Shown here in pieces: positions 1 through 9,493 of a stretch of 64,000 nt of DNA. The DNA comes from Campylobacter volucris. GTDB lineage: Bacteria > Campylobacterota > Campylobacteria > Campylobacterales > Campylobacteraceae. Under the pieces are notes generated by a model. That model was given only the letters and a program-made list of their open reading frames with translations. It was not told where the DNA came from and did no database searches. The first letter of the stretch is position 1; the number at the start of each line of letters is the position of its first letter. A program made the translations under genes and the position numbers. The stretch is taken from the NCBI RefSeq assembly GCF_008245045.1, contig NZ_CP043428.1:1364001-1428000 (forward strand), given 5' to 3'.

Positions 1-450
1 TTAAAAGTTCAAAATAAAAAATATATGATTATTTTTTGCGCAGTGAGTTTCATACTGGCATTAATTTTAACTATTTCATTACTATTAACTATAGATCAAT
101 ACACCAAAAAAGCAAGTTTGAGTAATTTTTCAACCTACAGACGCTTAGCAACAGAAAGTATTATTGTGAAAGGTAGAGTAACTAATGATACTAATTTTAA
201 AATTTCTGAATGCTTTTTAGAGCTTAGGATAATTGATGATAATAAAAAACATGAGGTAAGCGGTGAAATCTTTAATCAACAAAATTTTGATAGTATAAAA
301 AGAGCAAATCAAGAACAAAGAGATGCTTCGTATAATATAAATATTGCAAAAAATTTACCAGGGCATACTTATAAAGATTTTTCATTTGAAGTGGGATTGC
401 CGCCCCATTTTCAAAGCTATAAAGTATTTAAACAATTAAAATGCAAATAA
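1..450 (+). CDS. DUF2393-like single-pass membrane protein, 5' end outside window
   Basis: Reading frame 1 is open from the first base, and the first ATG (position 25) has no ribosome binding site, so the true start probably lies to the left. The visible part begins with a hydrophobic segment (about residues 1-23 from that ATG), followed by a roughly 115-residue domain with alternating beta-like stretches. This arrangement fits the DUF2393 proteins of Campylobacterota, whose function is unknown. It ends three bases before the convergent purF stop. The family call is from memory and is tentative. Confidence 0.5.
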   Translation, partial: LKVQNKKYMIIFCAVSFILALILTISLLLTIDQYTKKASLSNFSTYRRLATESIIVKGRVTNDTNFKISECFLELRIIDDNKKHEVSGEIFNQQNFDSIKRANQEQRDASYNINIAKNLPGHTYKDFSFEVGLPPHFQSYKVFKQLKCK

Positions 451-472
451 GGATTATTTAATAAAATAATCC
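451..472 (+). terminator. Possible hairpin terminator of the DUF2393-like gene
   Basis: A nine-base perfect stem (GGATTATTT at 451-459 against AAATAATCC at 464-472) directly follows the stop codon of the left gene and overlaps the last codons of convergent purF. No T tract follows on the plus strand, so termination efficiency is doubtful. Confidence 0.35.
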
Positions 473-1794
473 CCATCAAAACTAATCAAAGAGTATTTTC
501 TTTCATCGCCTATACTTGAAACTAGCTCATTAATATCCAAAAAAGTCAAACTATCTGCACCTGTATACTCTCTAACCTCTTCAACGCTTTTATTGGCTGA
601 GATTAATTCTTCAAAAGTAGGCGTATCTATACCATAAATATCAGGAAATTTAATTTCTGGACATGCTATAGCCAAATGGATTTTTCTTGCGCCTGCTTGT
701 TTTAAAAGTGCAATAATTTTTTTAGAAGTTGTTCCTCTTACCACACTATCATCAATCACCACTATATCTTTACCCTCTAAGACTTTTTTCATAGGATTAA
801 GTTTTAATTTTACTTTCAAATTTCTCATTTCTTGAGTTGGTTCTATAAAGGTTCTACCTACATAGTGATTTCTAACTATTGCCATTTCAAGTGGGATTTT
901 TAAATATTGCGCAAAACCTATAGCAGCACTTACGCCACTATCTGGAACTGGCACTACAAAATCCACTTTTTCTTTAAATTTTTTAGCCAAGGCTTCACCC
1001 ATTTTTTTTCGCACTTCATAAACACTTTTGCCTTCTATAACACTATCAGGCCTTGAAAGATAAATATACTCAAAAGCACAAATTCTAGGATTAGTCTCTT
1101 CAAACACTTGTATGCTTTCAAATTCATCTTTTCCTTCTGTAAAAATAAGCATTTCCCCTGCTTTAACATCGCGGATAAATTCAGCTTCTATCAAATCAAA
1201 AGCACAAGTTTCACTCGCTACAATATATCCACCATCTTTTAATTTTCCTAAAGATAAAGGTCTTACCCCATAAGGATCTCTTGCTACAAAAAGTTGATTT
1301 TTGCTTGCAAGTATGAAAGAATAAGCTCCTTTAGTTTGCTTTAAAGCTTCAATAAATTTATCTTTTAATTTTTTTTGCTTACTGCGTGCTATTAAATGTA
1401 CTACATTTTCTGTATCCATATTAGAATGAAAAATAGCTCCATTTTCAATAAGCTCTTTTCTTATTTCTTCTTTATTGATTAAGTTTCCATTATGAACTAA
1501 AGCAATATCACCAAATGAGCAAGTAGCACTTACAGGTTGTGCATCATGCAAAGACAAACTACCTGCTGTAGAATAACGATTGTGCCCTATAGCTAAATTT
1601 CCTTGTAATTGTGATAAAATTTGAGTATTAAAAACCTCATCTACCTTGCCTTTTGCTTTATGAGTTTTGATATTTTCACCATTACTTACACTAATGCCAC
1701 TTGCTTCTTGCCCACGATGTTGCATAGCAAATAAAGCATAATAAGCTATCGTGCTAGCATTTTTTGAATTTATCACTCCTACAACAGCACACAT
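454..1794 (-). CDS. purF: Amidophosphoribosyltransferase
   Basis: Catalyses the first committed step of purine synthesis, moving the amide nitrogen of glutamine onto PRPP to give phosphoribosylamine in the cytoplasm. The protein starts MCAVVGV, so removal of Met exposes the N-terminal Cys nucleophile of class II glutamine amidotransferases. The PRPP-binding signature VVIDDSVVRGTT lies at about residues 345-356. The length, 446 aa, is normal. The start codon abuts the dapB stop, so the two are probably cotranscribed. Confidence 0.95.
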   Translation of the reverse strand: MCAVVGVINSKNASTIAYYALFAMQHRGQEASGISVSNGENIKTHKAKGKVDEVFNTQILSQLQGNLAIGHNRYSTAGSLSLHDAQPVSATCSFGDIALVHNGNLINKEEIRKELIENGAIFHSNMDTENVVHLIARSKQKKLKDKFIEALKQTKGAYSFILASKNQLFVARDPYGVRPLSLGKLKDGGYIVASETCAFDLIEAEFIRDVKAGEMLIFTEGKDEFESIQVFEETNPRICAFEYIYLSRPDSVIEGKSVYEVRKKMGEALAKKFKEKVDFVVPVPDSGVSAAIGFAQYLKIPLEMAIVRNHYVGRTFIEPTQEMRNLKVKLKLNPMKKVLEGKDIVVIDDSVVRGTTSKKIIALLKQAGARKIHLAIACPEIKFPDIYGIDTPTFEELISANKSVEEVREYTGADSLTFLDINELVSSIGDERKYSLISFDGDYFIK

Positions 1795-2523
1795 TTAAAG
1801 TCCTAAACAATCATCAATATCATACAAGCCATTTTCTTGTTTTACAAGCCATTTTGCACATCTAATAGCCCCCATTGCAAAAGTAGCTCTTGAGGTTGCG
1901 TTGTGACTTAATTCTATAAATTCACCCTCATTATAAAATCCAACCCTATGAGAACCTACTATATCTCCTCCTCTTAAACTCATCACTGCTATTTCATCTT
2001 TACTTCTAGCACCTATTAATCCATCTCTTCCGCTAACTCTAACACTTTCTAAGTCTAAATTTCTAGCTTTTGCTACATATTCAGCCAAAGTCATAGCGGT
2101 TCCGCTTGGGGCGTCTTTTTTCTTATTATGATGCATTTCTAAAATTTCTATATCAAAATCACGCAAAATTTCACTAGCTAAAAAAGATAATTTTTTTAAA
2201 ACAGCAACTCCTAAAGACATATTTGTAGCATATAAAATAGGCATAGTAATACTTGCACTTTTTAAAAGCTCATTTTGCTTTGCGTCAAGTCCTGTAGTGC
2301 CTATAACTAAAGGCTTAGGATTGCTTCTTGCATATAAAAGTAAATTTTCACAACCTTTAGGAGTTGAAAAATCTATAATCACATCACATTTATCAAAAAA
2401 TTCTTCATAAGCTGAACCTTGATCAAAAAATGCACTTGCTTTAGCATCTTCTTGCTCTTGCAAACAAAGCTCAATTTGCTTACCCATACGACCATTACTT
2501 CCATGAATTCCTATACAAATCAT
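1795..2523 (-). CDS. dapB: 4-hydroxy-tetrahydrodipicolinate reductase
   Basis: Reduces hydroxytetrahydrodipicolinate in the lysine/diaminopimelate pathway, which supplies peptidoglycan. The ATG at 2523 is chosen over an upstream ATG at 2562 because AAGGA sits seven bases before it and the protein then begins directly with the Rossmann strand. The dinucleotide-binding loop [10 protein letters not shown] is at residues 5-14. The catalytic segment [13 protein letters not shown] is in the middle of the protein. The length of 242 aa matches the family. Confidence 0.95.
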   Translation of the reverse strand: MICIGIHGSNGRMGKQIELCLQEQEDAKASAFFDQGSAYEEFFDKCDVIIDFSTPKGCENLLLYARSNPKPLVIGTTGLDAKQNELLKSASITMPILYATNMSLGVAVLKKLSFLASEILRDFDIEILEMHHNKKKDAPSGTAMTLAEYVAKARNLDLESVRVSGRDGLIGARSKDEIAVMSLRGGDIVGSHRVGFYNEGEFIELSHNATSRATFAMGAIRCAKWLVKQENGLYDIDDCLGL

Positions 2524-2552
2524 AAATTTATCCTTTATATTAATGGTAAGAA

Positions 2553-2558
2553 ATTGTA
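2553..2558 (-). promoter_or_regulatory. Candidate -10 box for dapB-purF
   Basis: TGTTACAAT on the minus strand is an extended -10 type hexamer 30 bases before the dapB ATG. No clear -35 is visible, which is usual in Campylobacter. It lies in the divergent spacer shared with phoX. Confidence 0.4.
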
Positions 2559-2599
2559 ACACTAAGTAATTAATACAATATTACATCTTAATCGTAAAA

Positions 2600-2626
2600 G
2601 TTTCCAAAAAGTTTCCAAAAAGTTTT
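2600..2626 (+). promoter_or_regulatory. Tandem pho box upstream of phoX
   Basis: GTTTCCAAAAAGTTTC (2600-2615) overlaps a second copy ending in GTTTT (2611-2626). This gives three GTTT half-sites at 11-base spacing. It matches the PhosR-binding consensus I recall for the C. jejuni PhosSR regulon (GTTTCNAAAANGTTTC). A TAAAAT hexamer at 2632-2637 could be the -10. Phosphate-starvation induction of phoX is inferred. Confidence 0.75.
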
Positions 2627-2659
2627 AAACTTAAAATGCATTTTTACAAAGGAGTTTTT

Positions 2660-4441
2660 ATGAAAAGAAGAACATTTTTAAAAGGTTCAGCTTTAGGTTC
2701 TATGGTGGCTTTTTTTGCTAGTTCAAATTTAAATGCAAGCTTATTAAAAGATAAAGATTTGCTAAATTTTAAAGAAGTGCTAGCTAGCACAGAAGATAAA
2801 GTAATAGTCCCAGATGGATACAAGGCAGAAATTTTAATTTCATGGGGAGATCCTCTTTTTAAAAAAGCATCAAACTATGATGAAAAGAAAAATATTGATA
2901 AAAAAGCTATAGAAAATGCTAAATTAGTTTTTGGTGATAACAATGATGGTATGAGCTTTTTTCCTCTTATGGAAAATAAAGCTATTTTAGCTATCAATAA
3001 CGAATATATAAATCCTGAAATTATGTTCAATCATCAAGGAAAAGATCTTACTTTAGATGATGTTTTATATGAGCAAGCAAGTTTGGGAGTAAGTATTTTA
3101 GAAATTCAAAAAGAAAAAGATCAATGGTCTGTGGTGCTTGATTCTAAATACAATCGCAGAATCGATGCAAATACAAAAATGAGCGTTAGCGGCCCAGCAA
3201 AACAACAAGTACTTCAAAATGAAAAATTTGTATATGGGACTTTAAACAATTGTGCAAATGGGAAAACACCATGGGGAACTTATCTAACTTGTGAAGAAAA
3301 TATCAATGATTTTTTTGGAAGTTTGGATGAAAAAATTGAATTTTCAAAAGAGCAACTTAGATTTGGATTTAAAACTCAAAGTCAATATGGATGGGAAAAA
3401 TTTGATGAAAGGTTTGATTTAAGCAAAAATCCACAAGAAACAAATAAATTTGGATGGGTTGTGGAAATTGATCCATTTGATCCTAATAGCATACCTGTAA
3501 AAAGAACAGCCCTTGGAAGATTTAAACACGAAAATGCAGAATTAATTGTAGAAAATGATGGAACGGTTGTAGTGTATATGGGTGATGATGAAGCTAATGA
3601 ATTTATTTATAAATTTGTAAGCAAACATAAATACCAAAAAGGATCAGATACTAGTAAAATTTTAGATGAAGGAATCTTATATGTAGCACAATTTAATGGC
3701 AAAATAGGAGATTTTATGGGAAATGGAAAATGGATCGAGCTAGAATATGGCAAAAACAATCTTGATGAAAAAAATGGTTTTAATTCTCAAGCAGATGTAT
3801 TAATCAATGCTAGAATTGCTGGATCTATTGTAGGTGCAACCCCTATGGATAGATGCGAATGGATAGCAAGTCATAAAGAAAGTGGATCAGTAGAAGTTTT
3901 TGCAACTTTAACAAATAATAAAAATAATACCAACCCAAATCCAGCAAATCCAAGAACAAAAAATGTATATGGACAAATTATCAAATGGAAACATAAAAGT
4001 TCTCATAAAGACAATGAATTTACTTGGGAAATTTTTGCACTTGCAGGAAATCCTGATAATCAAACAAGCCTTAATAAAGGCTCAAACAACATTACAAGTA
4101 AAAATAAATTTAATTCCCCTGATGGATTAAGCTTTGATAGAGATGGCCGTCTTTGGATACAAACTGATGGAAACTACTCTAATAAAGAAGAATTTGAAGG
4201 TATGGGAAATAACTGCATGCTAGCAGCTAATCCAAAAACAGGAGAGATTAAAAGATTTTTAACAGGTCCTATAGCTTGCGAAATAACAGGAATTGCTTTT
4301 AGCCAAGATTATAAAACCATGTTTATTGGGATCCAACACCCTGGAGAAAAACTCAAAGGTAGCACTTTTCCTTATGGTAAAACACCTAGATCAAGTATAG
4401 TAGCAATAAGCAAAATCGATGGTGGAGTAATTGGAAGTTAA
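2660..4441 (+). CDS. phoX: PhoX-type alkaline phosphatase, Tat-exported
   Basis: A periplasmic phosphatase that releases phosphate from organic monoesters. The ATG at 2660 is preferred over 2636 because AAGGAG lies six bases upstream and the protein then starts with a twin-arginine signal (KRRTFLKGSALGSM) followed by a hydrophobic stretch ending near Ala26. The rest is a DUF839/PhoX beta-propeller type protein of about 593 aa with many Asp/Glu/Asn runs suited to calcium and iron binding. The pho box directly upstream supports the assignment. It stands alone between divergent dapB and convergent trxB. Confidence 0.88.
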   Translation: MKRRTFLKGSALGSMVAFFASSNLNASLLKDKDLLNFKEVLASTEDKVIVPDGYKAEILISWGDPLFKKASNYDEKKNIDKKAIENAKLVFGDNNDGMSFFPLMENKAILAINNEYINPEIMFNHQGKDLTLDDVLYEQASLGVSILEIQKEKDQWSVVLDSKYNRRIDANTKMSVSGPAKQQVLQNEKFVYGTLNNCANGKTPWGTYLTCEENINDFFGSLDEKIEFSKEQLRFGFKTQSQYGWEKFDERFDLSKNPQETNKFGWVVEIDPFDPNSIPVKRTALGRFKHENAELIVENDGTVVVYMGDDEANEFIYKFVSKHKYQKGSDTSKILDEGILYVAQFNGKIGDFMGNGKWIELEYGKNNLDEKNGFNSQADVLINARIAGSIVGATPMDRCEWIASHKESGSVEVFATLTNNKNNTNPNPANPRTKNVYGQIIKWKHKSSHKDNEFTWEIFALAGNPDNQTSLNKGSNNITSKNKFNSPDGLSFDRDGRLWIQTDGNYSNKEEFEGMGNNCMLAANPKTGEIKRFLTGPIACEITGIAFSQDYKTMFIGIQHPGEKLKGSTFPYGKTPRSSIVAISKIDGGVIGS

Positions 4442-4444
4442 TTC

Positions 4445-4472
4445 AATTTACACTAGCTTTCTAGTGTAAATT
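4445..4472. terminator. Bidirectional terminator between phoX and trxB
   Basis: A perfect 12-bp inverted repeat (AATTTACACTAG / CTAGTGTAAATT) with a four-base loop sits between the convergent stops, with T-rich flanks. The right arm contains the trxB stop codon (TAG at 4461-4463). Confidence 0.75.
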
Positions 4473-5399
4473 TTCAATATAAGCCAAAGCACTAAGAGCT
4501 GCTATAGCACCATCTCCTGCAGCACATATAACTTGCTTTGGTGCATCTTTTCTTAAATCACCTGCAGCAAATAATCCTGCAATGTTTGTTTGCATTTTAA
4601 GATCAACACTTACTTGTCCGCTTTCTTCCATGCTGCATAAAAATTTACCATCGTCTTGTTTTAAGATTTCATTTCTTACATTTAATCCTACAAAAGTAAA
4701 AATTCCAGGCACATCAAGTTCTCTTTTTTGACCATCATTAAAAGCAACTTTTACTTTATTAACACCCATTTTATCACCACAAACCTCATCTACTACTGCA
4801 TTAGTAATGAGTTCTATTTTTTCATGTTTTTTTACTTTTTCTACGGTTGATGGAGCTGCTCTAAATTCATCTCTTCTGTGGATTAAATAAACTTTCGAAC
4901 AAATATTTGCAAGATACAAAGCTTCTTCTAAAGCAGTATCACCACCGCCTAAAACTGCAACTTCTTTGTTTTTATAAAAAAAGCCATCGCAAGTTGCACA
5001 AGTGCTAACACCTTTACCAAAAAATTCATCTTCTCCTTTAAATCCTGCACGACGCGGAGTTGAACCTGTACAAACTATCACAGCTTTAGCTATTTCACTT
5101 TTACCACCTCCAAGCTTGATAGTAAAACTACCATCTTCATTTTTACAAATTTGTTCTACTCCTACCATTTCATGCTTTAAACCAAAACGCATACACTGCT
5201 CACTCCAAGGAGCCATAAAAGAAATTCCATCCATCACTTGAGCAATACCAGGATAATTTTCTATTTCAGAACTTGAAGTAATCTGACCACCTGGCATACC
5301 TTTTTCAAACATCACAACATTTTTTAAACCACCTCTTGTAGCATACAATCCCGCACTCAAACCTGCTGGACCACCGCCAATGATTGCTAAATCTAACAT
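4461..5399 (-). CDS. trxB: Thioredoxin reductase
   Basis: FAD enzyme that reduces thioredoxin with NADPH in the cytoplasm. The FAD-binding loop [12 protein letters not shown] is at about residues 6-17, the redox pair C134-A-T-C137 has the normal CATC spacing, and the NADPH loop [12 protein letters not shown] follows at about residue 149. The length of 312 aa is typical. AAGGA precedes the ATG and a good -10 box lies upstream. Its substrate gene trxA is the next gene upstream. Confidence 0.95.
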   Translation of the reverse strand: MLDLAIIGGGPAGLSAGLYATRGGLKNVVMFEKGMPGGQITSSSEIENYPGIAQVMDGISFMAPWSEQCMRFGLKHEMVGVEQICKNEDGSFTIKLGGGKSEIAKAVIVCTGSTPRRAGFKGEDEFFGKGVSTCATCDGFFYKNKEVAVLGGGDTALEEALYLANICSKVYLIHRRDEFRAAPSTVEKVKKHEKIELITNAVVDEVCGDKMGVNKVKVAFNDGQKRELDVPGIFTFVGLNVRNEILKQDDGKFLCSMEESGQVSVDLKMQTNIAGLFAAGDLRKDAPKQVICAAGDGAIAALSALAYIENLH

Positions 5400-5429
5400 A
5401 TTTTAATCCTTAAAAAATATTTTAAGTCC

Positions 5430-5435
5430 ATTATA
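5430..5435 (-). promoter_or_regulatory. -10 box for trxB
   Basis: TTGTATAAT on the minus strand holds a perfect TATAAT, 31 bases before the trxB start, in an AT-rich spacer. It lies downstream of the trxA terminator, so trxB appears to have its own promoter. Confidence 0.6.
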
Positions 5436-5486
5436 CAAATTTTTCTTTAATTATAAATAATAAAAATTATTAAATAGTAAAAAATA

Positions 5487-5512
5487 GAAGAAAAAAGTCG
5501 CAAAAGCGACTT
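5487..5512 (-). terminator. Rho-independent terminator after trxA
   Basis: On the minus strand AAGTCGC-TTTT-GCGACTT forms a seven-bp stem with a four-base loop, followed by a T run (the A run at 5490-5494 on the plus strand). It begins just after the trxA stop. Confidence 0.8.
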
Positions 5513-5518
5513 GTAAGA

Positions 5519-5833
5519 TTATAAAAGTGAATTTAATTTATCAGCTAAAGCTTGTTTTGATTGAGCGCCAACTAATTGATCAACTATCTCACCATTTTTA
5601 AAGAAAATGATAGTTGGGATAGATCTTACTCCAAACTCAGCTGCTAAATCACCTTGCTCATCTGTATTTACTTTACAAATTTTAGCTTTACCATCAAAAT
5701 CTTGTGCTAATTCATCAATAACTGGAGCAAGCATTCTACAAGGCCCACACCATGGTGCCCAAAAATCCACTAAAGCTACTCCTTCTTTTGCTTGAGCAAA
5801 ATTTTCTGATGTTAATTCGATATATTTTCCCAT
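5519..5833 (-). CDS. trxA: Thioredoxin
   Basis: Small cytoplasmic disulfide reductant. The active site WCGPC (C29, C32) stands in FWAPWCGPC, and the cis-Pro loop RSIPT is present. The 104-aa length is exact for the family. AAGGAG lies upstream of the ATG. The hairpin after its stop suggests a monocistronic transcript. Confidence 0.97.
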   Translation of the reverse strand: MGKYIELTSENFAQAKEGVALVDFWAPWCGPCRMLAPVIDELAQDFDGKAKICKVNTDEQGDLAAEFGVRSIPTIIFFKNGEIVDQLVGAQSKQALADKLNSLL

Positions 5834-5883
5834 TTTTTCTCCTTGATTTTTTTAAATTTTATTAAAATAGAATAAACACTGTT

Positions 5884-6222
5884 TTAATAGCTTATATTCT
5901 CAATAAGCTTTATATCATCTTTATAGACACAAAGTAAATCTAATTGATAATTTTTATCGCAACTGTGTTTCATAAAGTAATACTCTATGGTTTTAAGTAT
6001 TTTAGTGTATTTTTTATTATCCAATCTATAGCTTACTTCATAATCGCTCCAAGTTGCTTTTACTTCTACAAAATGTAAAATATTATTTTTTAAAGCTATA
6101 ATGTCGATTTCTCCAAATTTAGAGTGAAAATTGCGTTCTAAAATTTCAAAACCTATTTGCTGTAAATATTCACAAGCTTTATCTTCGCCTTTTATGCCAA
6201 AAAGATAAGCTTTTAAACCCAT
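5884..6222 (-). CDS. YraN/UPF0102 family nuclease-like protein
   Basis: A 112-aa protein of the UPF0102 family, with a restriction-endonuclease-like fold and no settled role. The motif FGEIDII (E38, D40) followed by VEVK (E53, K55) forms the PD-(D/E)xK-like core. Its start overlaps the stop of hom by one base, and the same arrangement occurs in C. jejuni (the Cj0148c position, from memory). Confidence 0.85.
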   Translation of the reverse strand: MGLKAYLFGIKGEDKACEYLQQIGFEILERNFHSKFGEIDIIALKNNILHFVEVKATWSDYEVSYRLDNKKYTKILKTIEYYFMKHSCDKNYQLDLLCVYKDDIKLIENISY

Positions 6223-7472
6223 TAATCTTCTATTCTCATCATAAAAATTTCATCTTGTATAAAATTTTGTTTTTTTAATTCTTTAATTAAAATTTGAATA
6301 TTTTTTTCATAAGTTTCATGGGTAATAAAAAATAAAATACTACAATCATTTTCTTTTTTAGGCTTTTGTAAAAAAGTATCGATGGAAATTTGAAGTTGAC
6401 TCATTAAATTGGTGATGATGGATAAAACTCCAATTTTATCTAATACTTTTAATCTTAAATAATATTTTGTATAAATTTCATCTTTGACTAATAAACTATA
6501 AGAAGTATCATTTAAATACCCAAACATAGCCGTATTTTTTTCTTTTCTTGCTATGTCGATTAAATCTGCTACAACAGCACTTGCAGTCGCCTTGCCACCA
6601 GCACCAGCTCCATAATACAAACTCTCTCCTAAAATATCCCCATCAACACTAACAGCATTCATCACCCCATCGACTTTAGCAAGCATTTTATCTTTACTAA
6701 TCATTGCAGGATGAACTCTTAACTCAACTTTTTCATTTTTACTTCTAGCAATACCTAAATGCTTGATCACATAATCAAAATCTTTAGCAAAACAAATATC
6801 TTCTTGCTTTACCTTGCTAATACCTTCAATTAAAATTTCTTCAGGTTTTACTCTCAAACCATAAGCAATATTTGCTAGTATAAGTAGTTTATGTGCTGCA
6901 TCAAAACCTTCTATATCAAAAGTAGGATCAGCTTCAGCATAACCTAAATCTTGAGCTTTTTGCAAAACCTCTTTAAAATTTGCTCCATCTTCTACCATTT
7001 TACTTAAAATATAATTGCTAGTTCCGTTTAAAATTCCTTTAATACAAAGTATATTGTTTGCACTCAAACCTTCTTTTAAAATTTTTATAATAGGAATTCC
7101 ACCAGCTACGCTTGCTTCATAACCAAAGGCTGAATTTTTAGCCAATTTTTCAAGCTCATATCTATGGTAAGCAAGCAAAGCTTTATTAGCTGTAACAACT
7201 GCTTTTTTTCTTTTTAAAATTTTAGAAATAATTTCAAAAGGAAATTCTATCCCACCCATTAATTCTACAAATACATCTATATCATTGCGATTTAAAATAA
7301 GCTCTATATCATTTACCACAGGGATTAAAGCATTTTCTTTTGGGGTTCTTGCTAAAGCTATTACAGGGATGATTTCTTCATCACATCTTGCTTTGATTAA
7401 TTCTTGATTATCAATTAAAGTCTTTACAACTGCACTTGCAACCGTTCCATAACCTAAAATTGCAACTTTCAT
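6222..7472 (-). CDS. hom: Homoserine dehydrogenase
   Basis: Reduces aspartate semialdehyde to homoserine, feeding methionine and threonine synthesis. The N-terminus has the NAD(P) loop GYGTVASAV. The central part holds the conserved SVAGGIPIIK and ADPTFDIEGFDAAHK segments. A C-terminal ACT-like region (about residues 335-410) is the usual site of feedback control. The length of 416 aa is normal. One base separates it from the upstream aminotransferase gene, so the two are coupled. Confidence 0.95.
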   Translation of the reverse strand: MKVAILGYGTVASAVVKTLIDNQELIKARCDEEIIPVIALARTPKENALIPVVNDIELILNRNDIDVFVELMGGIEFPFEIISKILKRKKAVVTANKALLAYHRYELEKLAKNSAFGYEASVAGGIPIIKILKEGLSANNILCIKGILNGTSNYILSKMVEDGANFKEVLQKAQDLGYAEADPTFDIEGFDAAHKLLILANIAYGLRVKPEEILIEGISKVKQEDICFAKDFDYVIKHLGIARSKNEKVELRVHPAMISKDKMLAKVDGVMNAVSVDGDILGESLYYGAGAGGKATASAVVADLIDIARKEKNTAMFGYLNDTSYSLLVKDEIYTKYYLRLKVLDKIGVLSIITNLMSQLQISIDTFLQKPKKENDCSILFFITHETYEKNIQILIKELKKQNFIQDEIFMMRIED

Positions 7473-7473
7473 T

Positions 7474-8676
7474 TTATTCTTTTAAATATTTTTTAATATT
7501 TCTTGCAGCTTGGCGTATGCGATTTTCATTTTCGATTAAAGCTATTCTTACATACTCATCTCCAGCTTCGCCAAAACCAACTCCAGGGCTTAGTGCTACA
7601 TTAGCTTTTTGCAAAATTTGTTTTGAAAATTCCATACTACCAAGATGAGCCTTTTTTTGAGGGAGCTTAGCCCAAACAAACATACTTGCATTTGGTCTTT
7701 TTAAACTCCATCCAGCCTGATCAAAAGCTTCAATTAAAACATCCAATCTTTTAGCATAAACATTCTTAATTTCTTCAACACAAGTTTGATCCCCATCTAA
7801 AGCTATGGTAGCAGCCACTTGTATAGGTGTATACATACCATAATCAAACCATGATTTAATTTTTTTAAGAGCGCTAATTAAGCGTTTATTACCCACTACA
7901 AAACCTACACGCCACCCTGCCATATTGTAAGATTTAGATAAAGTATAAGTTTCTACTGCTACATCTTTTGCTCCTTCAACTTCAAAAATAGAAGGAGTTT
8001 TATAAGATCCAAAAGTCAAATCTGCATAAGCAATATCAGAAATAATATAAAATCTTTCTTTTTTTGCCAAAGCAACCAATCTTTCATAAAAACTTTTTTC
8101 CACAGTTACTGTTGTAGGATTGTGAGGAAAATTCACCACTACATATTTTGGCCTTGGTAAGCTCTCATGCAAAGTCTTTTGTAAATTTTGAAAAAAAACA
8201 TTTTCATTTAATTCGTAATTTTCATTAAATTCAAAATCCATAGTGGCTACATTTCCACCTGCTATAATAAAAGCTTGTGTATGTATAGGATATGCAGGAG
8301 TTGGCACTATAGCCACATCACCAGGATTAATCACTGCACGAGCTAAATTTACAAAGCCTTCTTTTGATCCCATAGTAGCGACTACTTCGCTTTCTGGATC
8401 TAAATCAACATTGTATTTTCTTTTATACCAATTACAAATTGCAAGTCTTAATTTATATATACCAATAGAAGCAGAATAACCTGAAGTTTTATCTTTATTA
8501 GCACTTTCACAAAGTTTATCTATAATGTGTTGTGGGGTTTTGCCATCAGGATTTCCCATAGAAAAATCAATAATATCTTCCCCTGCTCTTCTAGCAGCCA
8601 TTTTTATCGCATTTACTTCTGCAAAAACATAATTTGGCAGTCTTTCTATGGTATTAAAATGAATTTCTTCAAACAT
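7474..8676 (-). CDS. PLP-dependent class I/II aminotransferase
   Basis: A 400-aa fold-type I aminotransferase. The PLP lysine lies in TLSKSYNMAGWRVGF, with NFPHNPTT and ISDIAYADL upstream as cofactor contacts. The sequence resembles the AlaC / LL-diaminopimelate aminotransferase group (SMGNPDGKTP near the N-terminus). Substrate cannot be fixed from sequence: aspartate, alanine or diaminopimelate are all possible. Its position next to hom suggests amino-acid biosynthesis. Confidence 0.85.
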   Translation of the reverse strand: MFEEIHFNTIERLPNYVFAEVNAIKMAARRAGEDIIDFSMGNPDGKTPQHIIDKLCESANKDKTSGYSASIGIYKLRLAICNWYKRKYNVDLDPESEVVATMGSKEGFVNLARAVINPGDVAIVPTPAYPIHTQAFIIAGGNVATMDFEFNENYELNENVFFQNLQKTLHESLPRPKYVVVNFPHNPTTVTVEKSFYERLVALAKKERFYIISDIAYADLTFGSYKTPSIFEVEGAKDVAVETYTLSKSYNMAGWRVGFVVGNKRLISALKKIKSWFDYGMYTPIQVAATIALDGDQTCVEEIKNVYAKRLDVLIEAFDQAGWSLKRPNASMFVWAKLPQKKAHLGSMEFSKQILQKANVALSPGVGFGEAGDEYVRIALIENENRIRQAARNIKKYLKE

Positions 8677-8686
8677 TACTCACCCC

Positions 8687-9493
8687 TTATCTTCGTAGGT
8701 AAATTTTTAATCCTCTTTTTATGTTATCTAAACTAAACATATCTCCTATGATAGCATATTTTGCACCAAGTGGGATATTTACGGTGATATCATTTTGTTT
8801 TTGAGTATTTTCTACACCTTGGATAAAATTTAAATTTTTATCTAAAAAGCGTATTTTGCAAAACCAAGAATCAAGATTATGCGCACTGAGTTCCATTGCT
8901 TTAGCATCTTGTAAATCTACAATATATTCTACCAAAGGTTTTTTTAATTGCACAAAGGTATTAAGTGGCACTTGAGTATTGATCTTTGCTTTTGCCTTGG
9001 AAAAATCAAGCTCATATTCATAATTTAGCTCTGAAATTTTAGAAATATCTTTAATAAATACAGAATTTGTTAACAAAGTCTTATAAAAAATTCCAGGATC
9101 TAGCATATATTGAGAATCAACTGCTAATTTATAAGTAATATAATTTTCCCTTAGTGTAAATTCTATAGGTATAAAATACACATAACCTAATTCATTTAAA
9201 GTATCATTAATAATTTTAAAAAAAATCACCGCATCAGCTTGAGCTTTAAAAGAAAAGGTTAAATTTTTTGGCTCATTTAAAATAAAATTTGCCAAAGAAT
9301 TGGTTTTTAAAATTTGTGAAATAGTATAAATATCAATATTTCCATATTTATCTCTATAATCATTTTTTCCAAACAATAACTGCAATTTTGAATTTTTTGA
9401 ACTATCATTAACTATATGTCTAGCAACATCTAAAGCACTTAAAGCAAATACATTTACACTAAAAAAAACTATACAAAAAAAAATTTTTACCAT
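8687..9493 (-). CDS. Periplasmic protein of unknown function
   Basis: 268 aa with a signal peptide of about 17 residues (MVKIFFCIVFFSVNVFA). The rest is a soluble, beta-rich domain without a motif I recognise. It overlaps the end of the preceding RodZ-like gene by seven bases, so the two are translated together and may work at the same place, in the cell envelope. It corresponds in position to C. jejuni Cj0151c (from memory). Confidence 0.7.
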   Translation of the reverse strand: MVKIFFCIVFFSVNVFALSALDVARHIVNDSSKNSKLQLLFGKNDYRDKYGNIDIYTISQILKTNSLANFILNEPKNLTFSFKAQADAVIFFKIINDTLNELGYVYFIPIEFTLRENYITYKLAVDSQYMLDPGIFYKTLLTNSVFIKDISKISELNYEYELDFSKAKAKINTQVPLNTFVQLKKPLVEYIVDLQDAKAMELSAHNLDSWFCKIRFLDKNLNFIQGVENTQKQNDITVNIPLGAKYAIIGDMFSLDNIKRGLKIYLRR

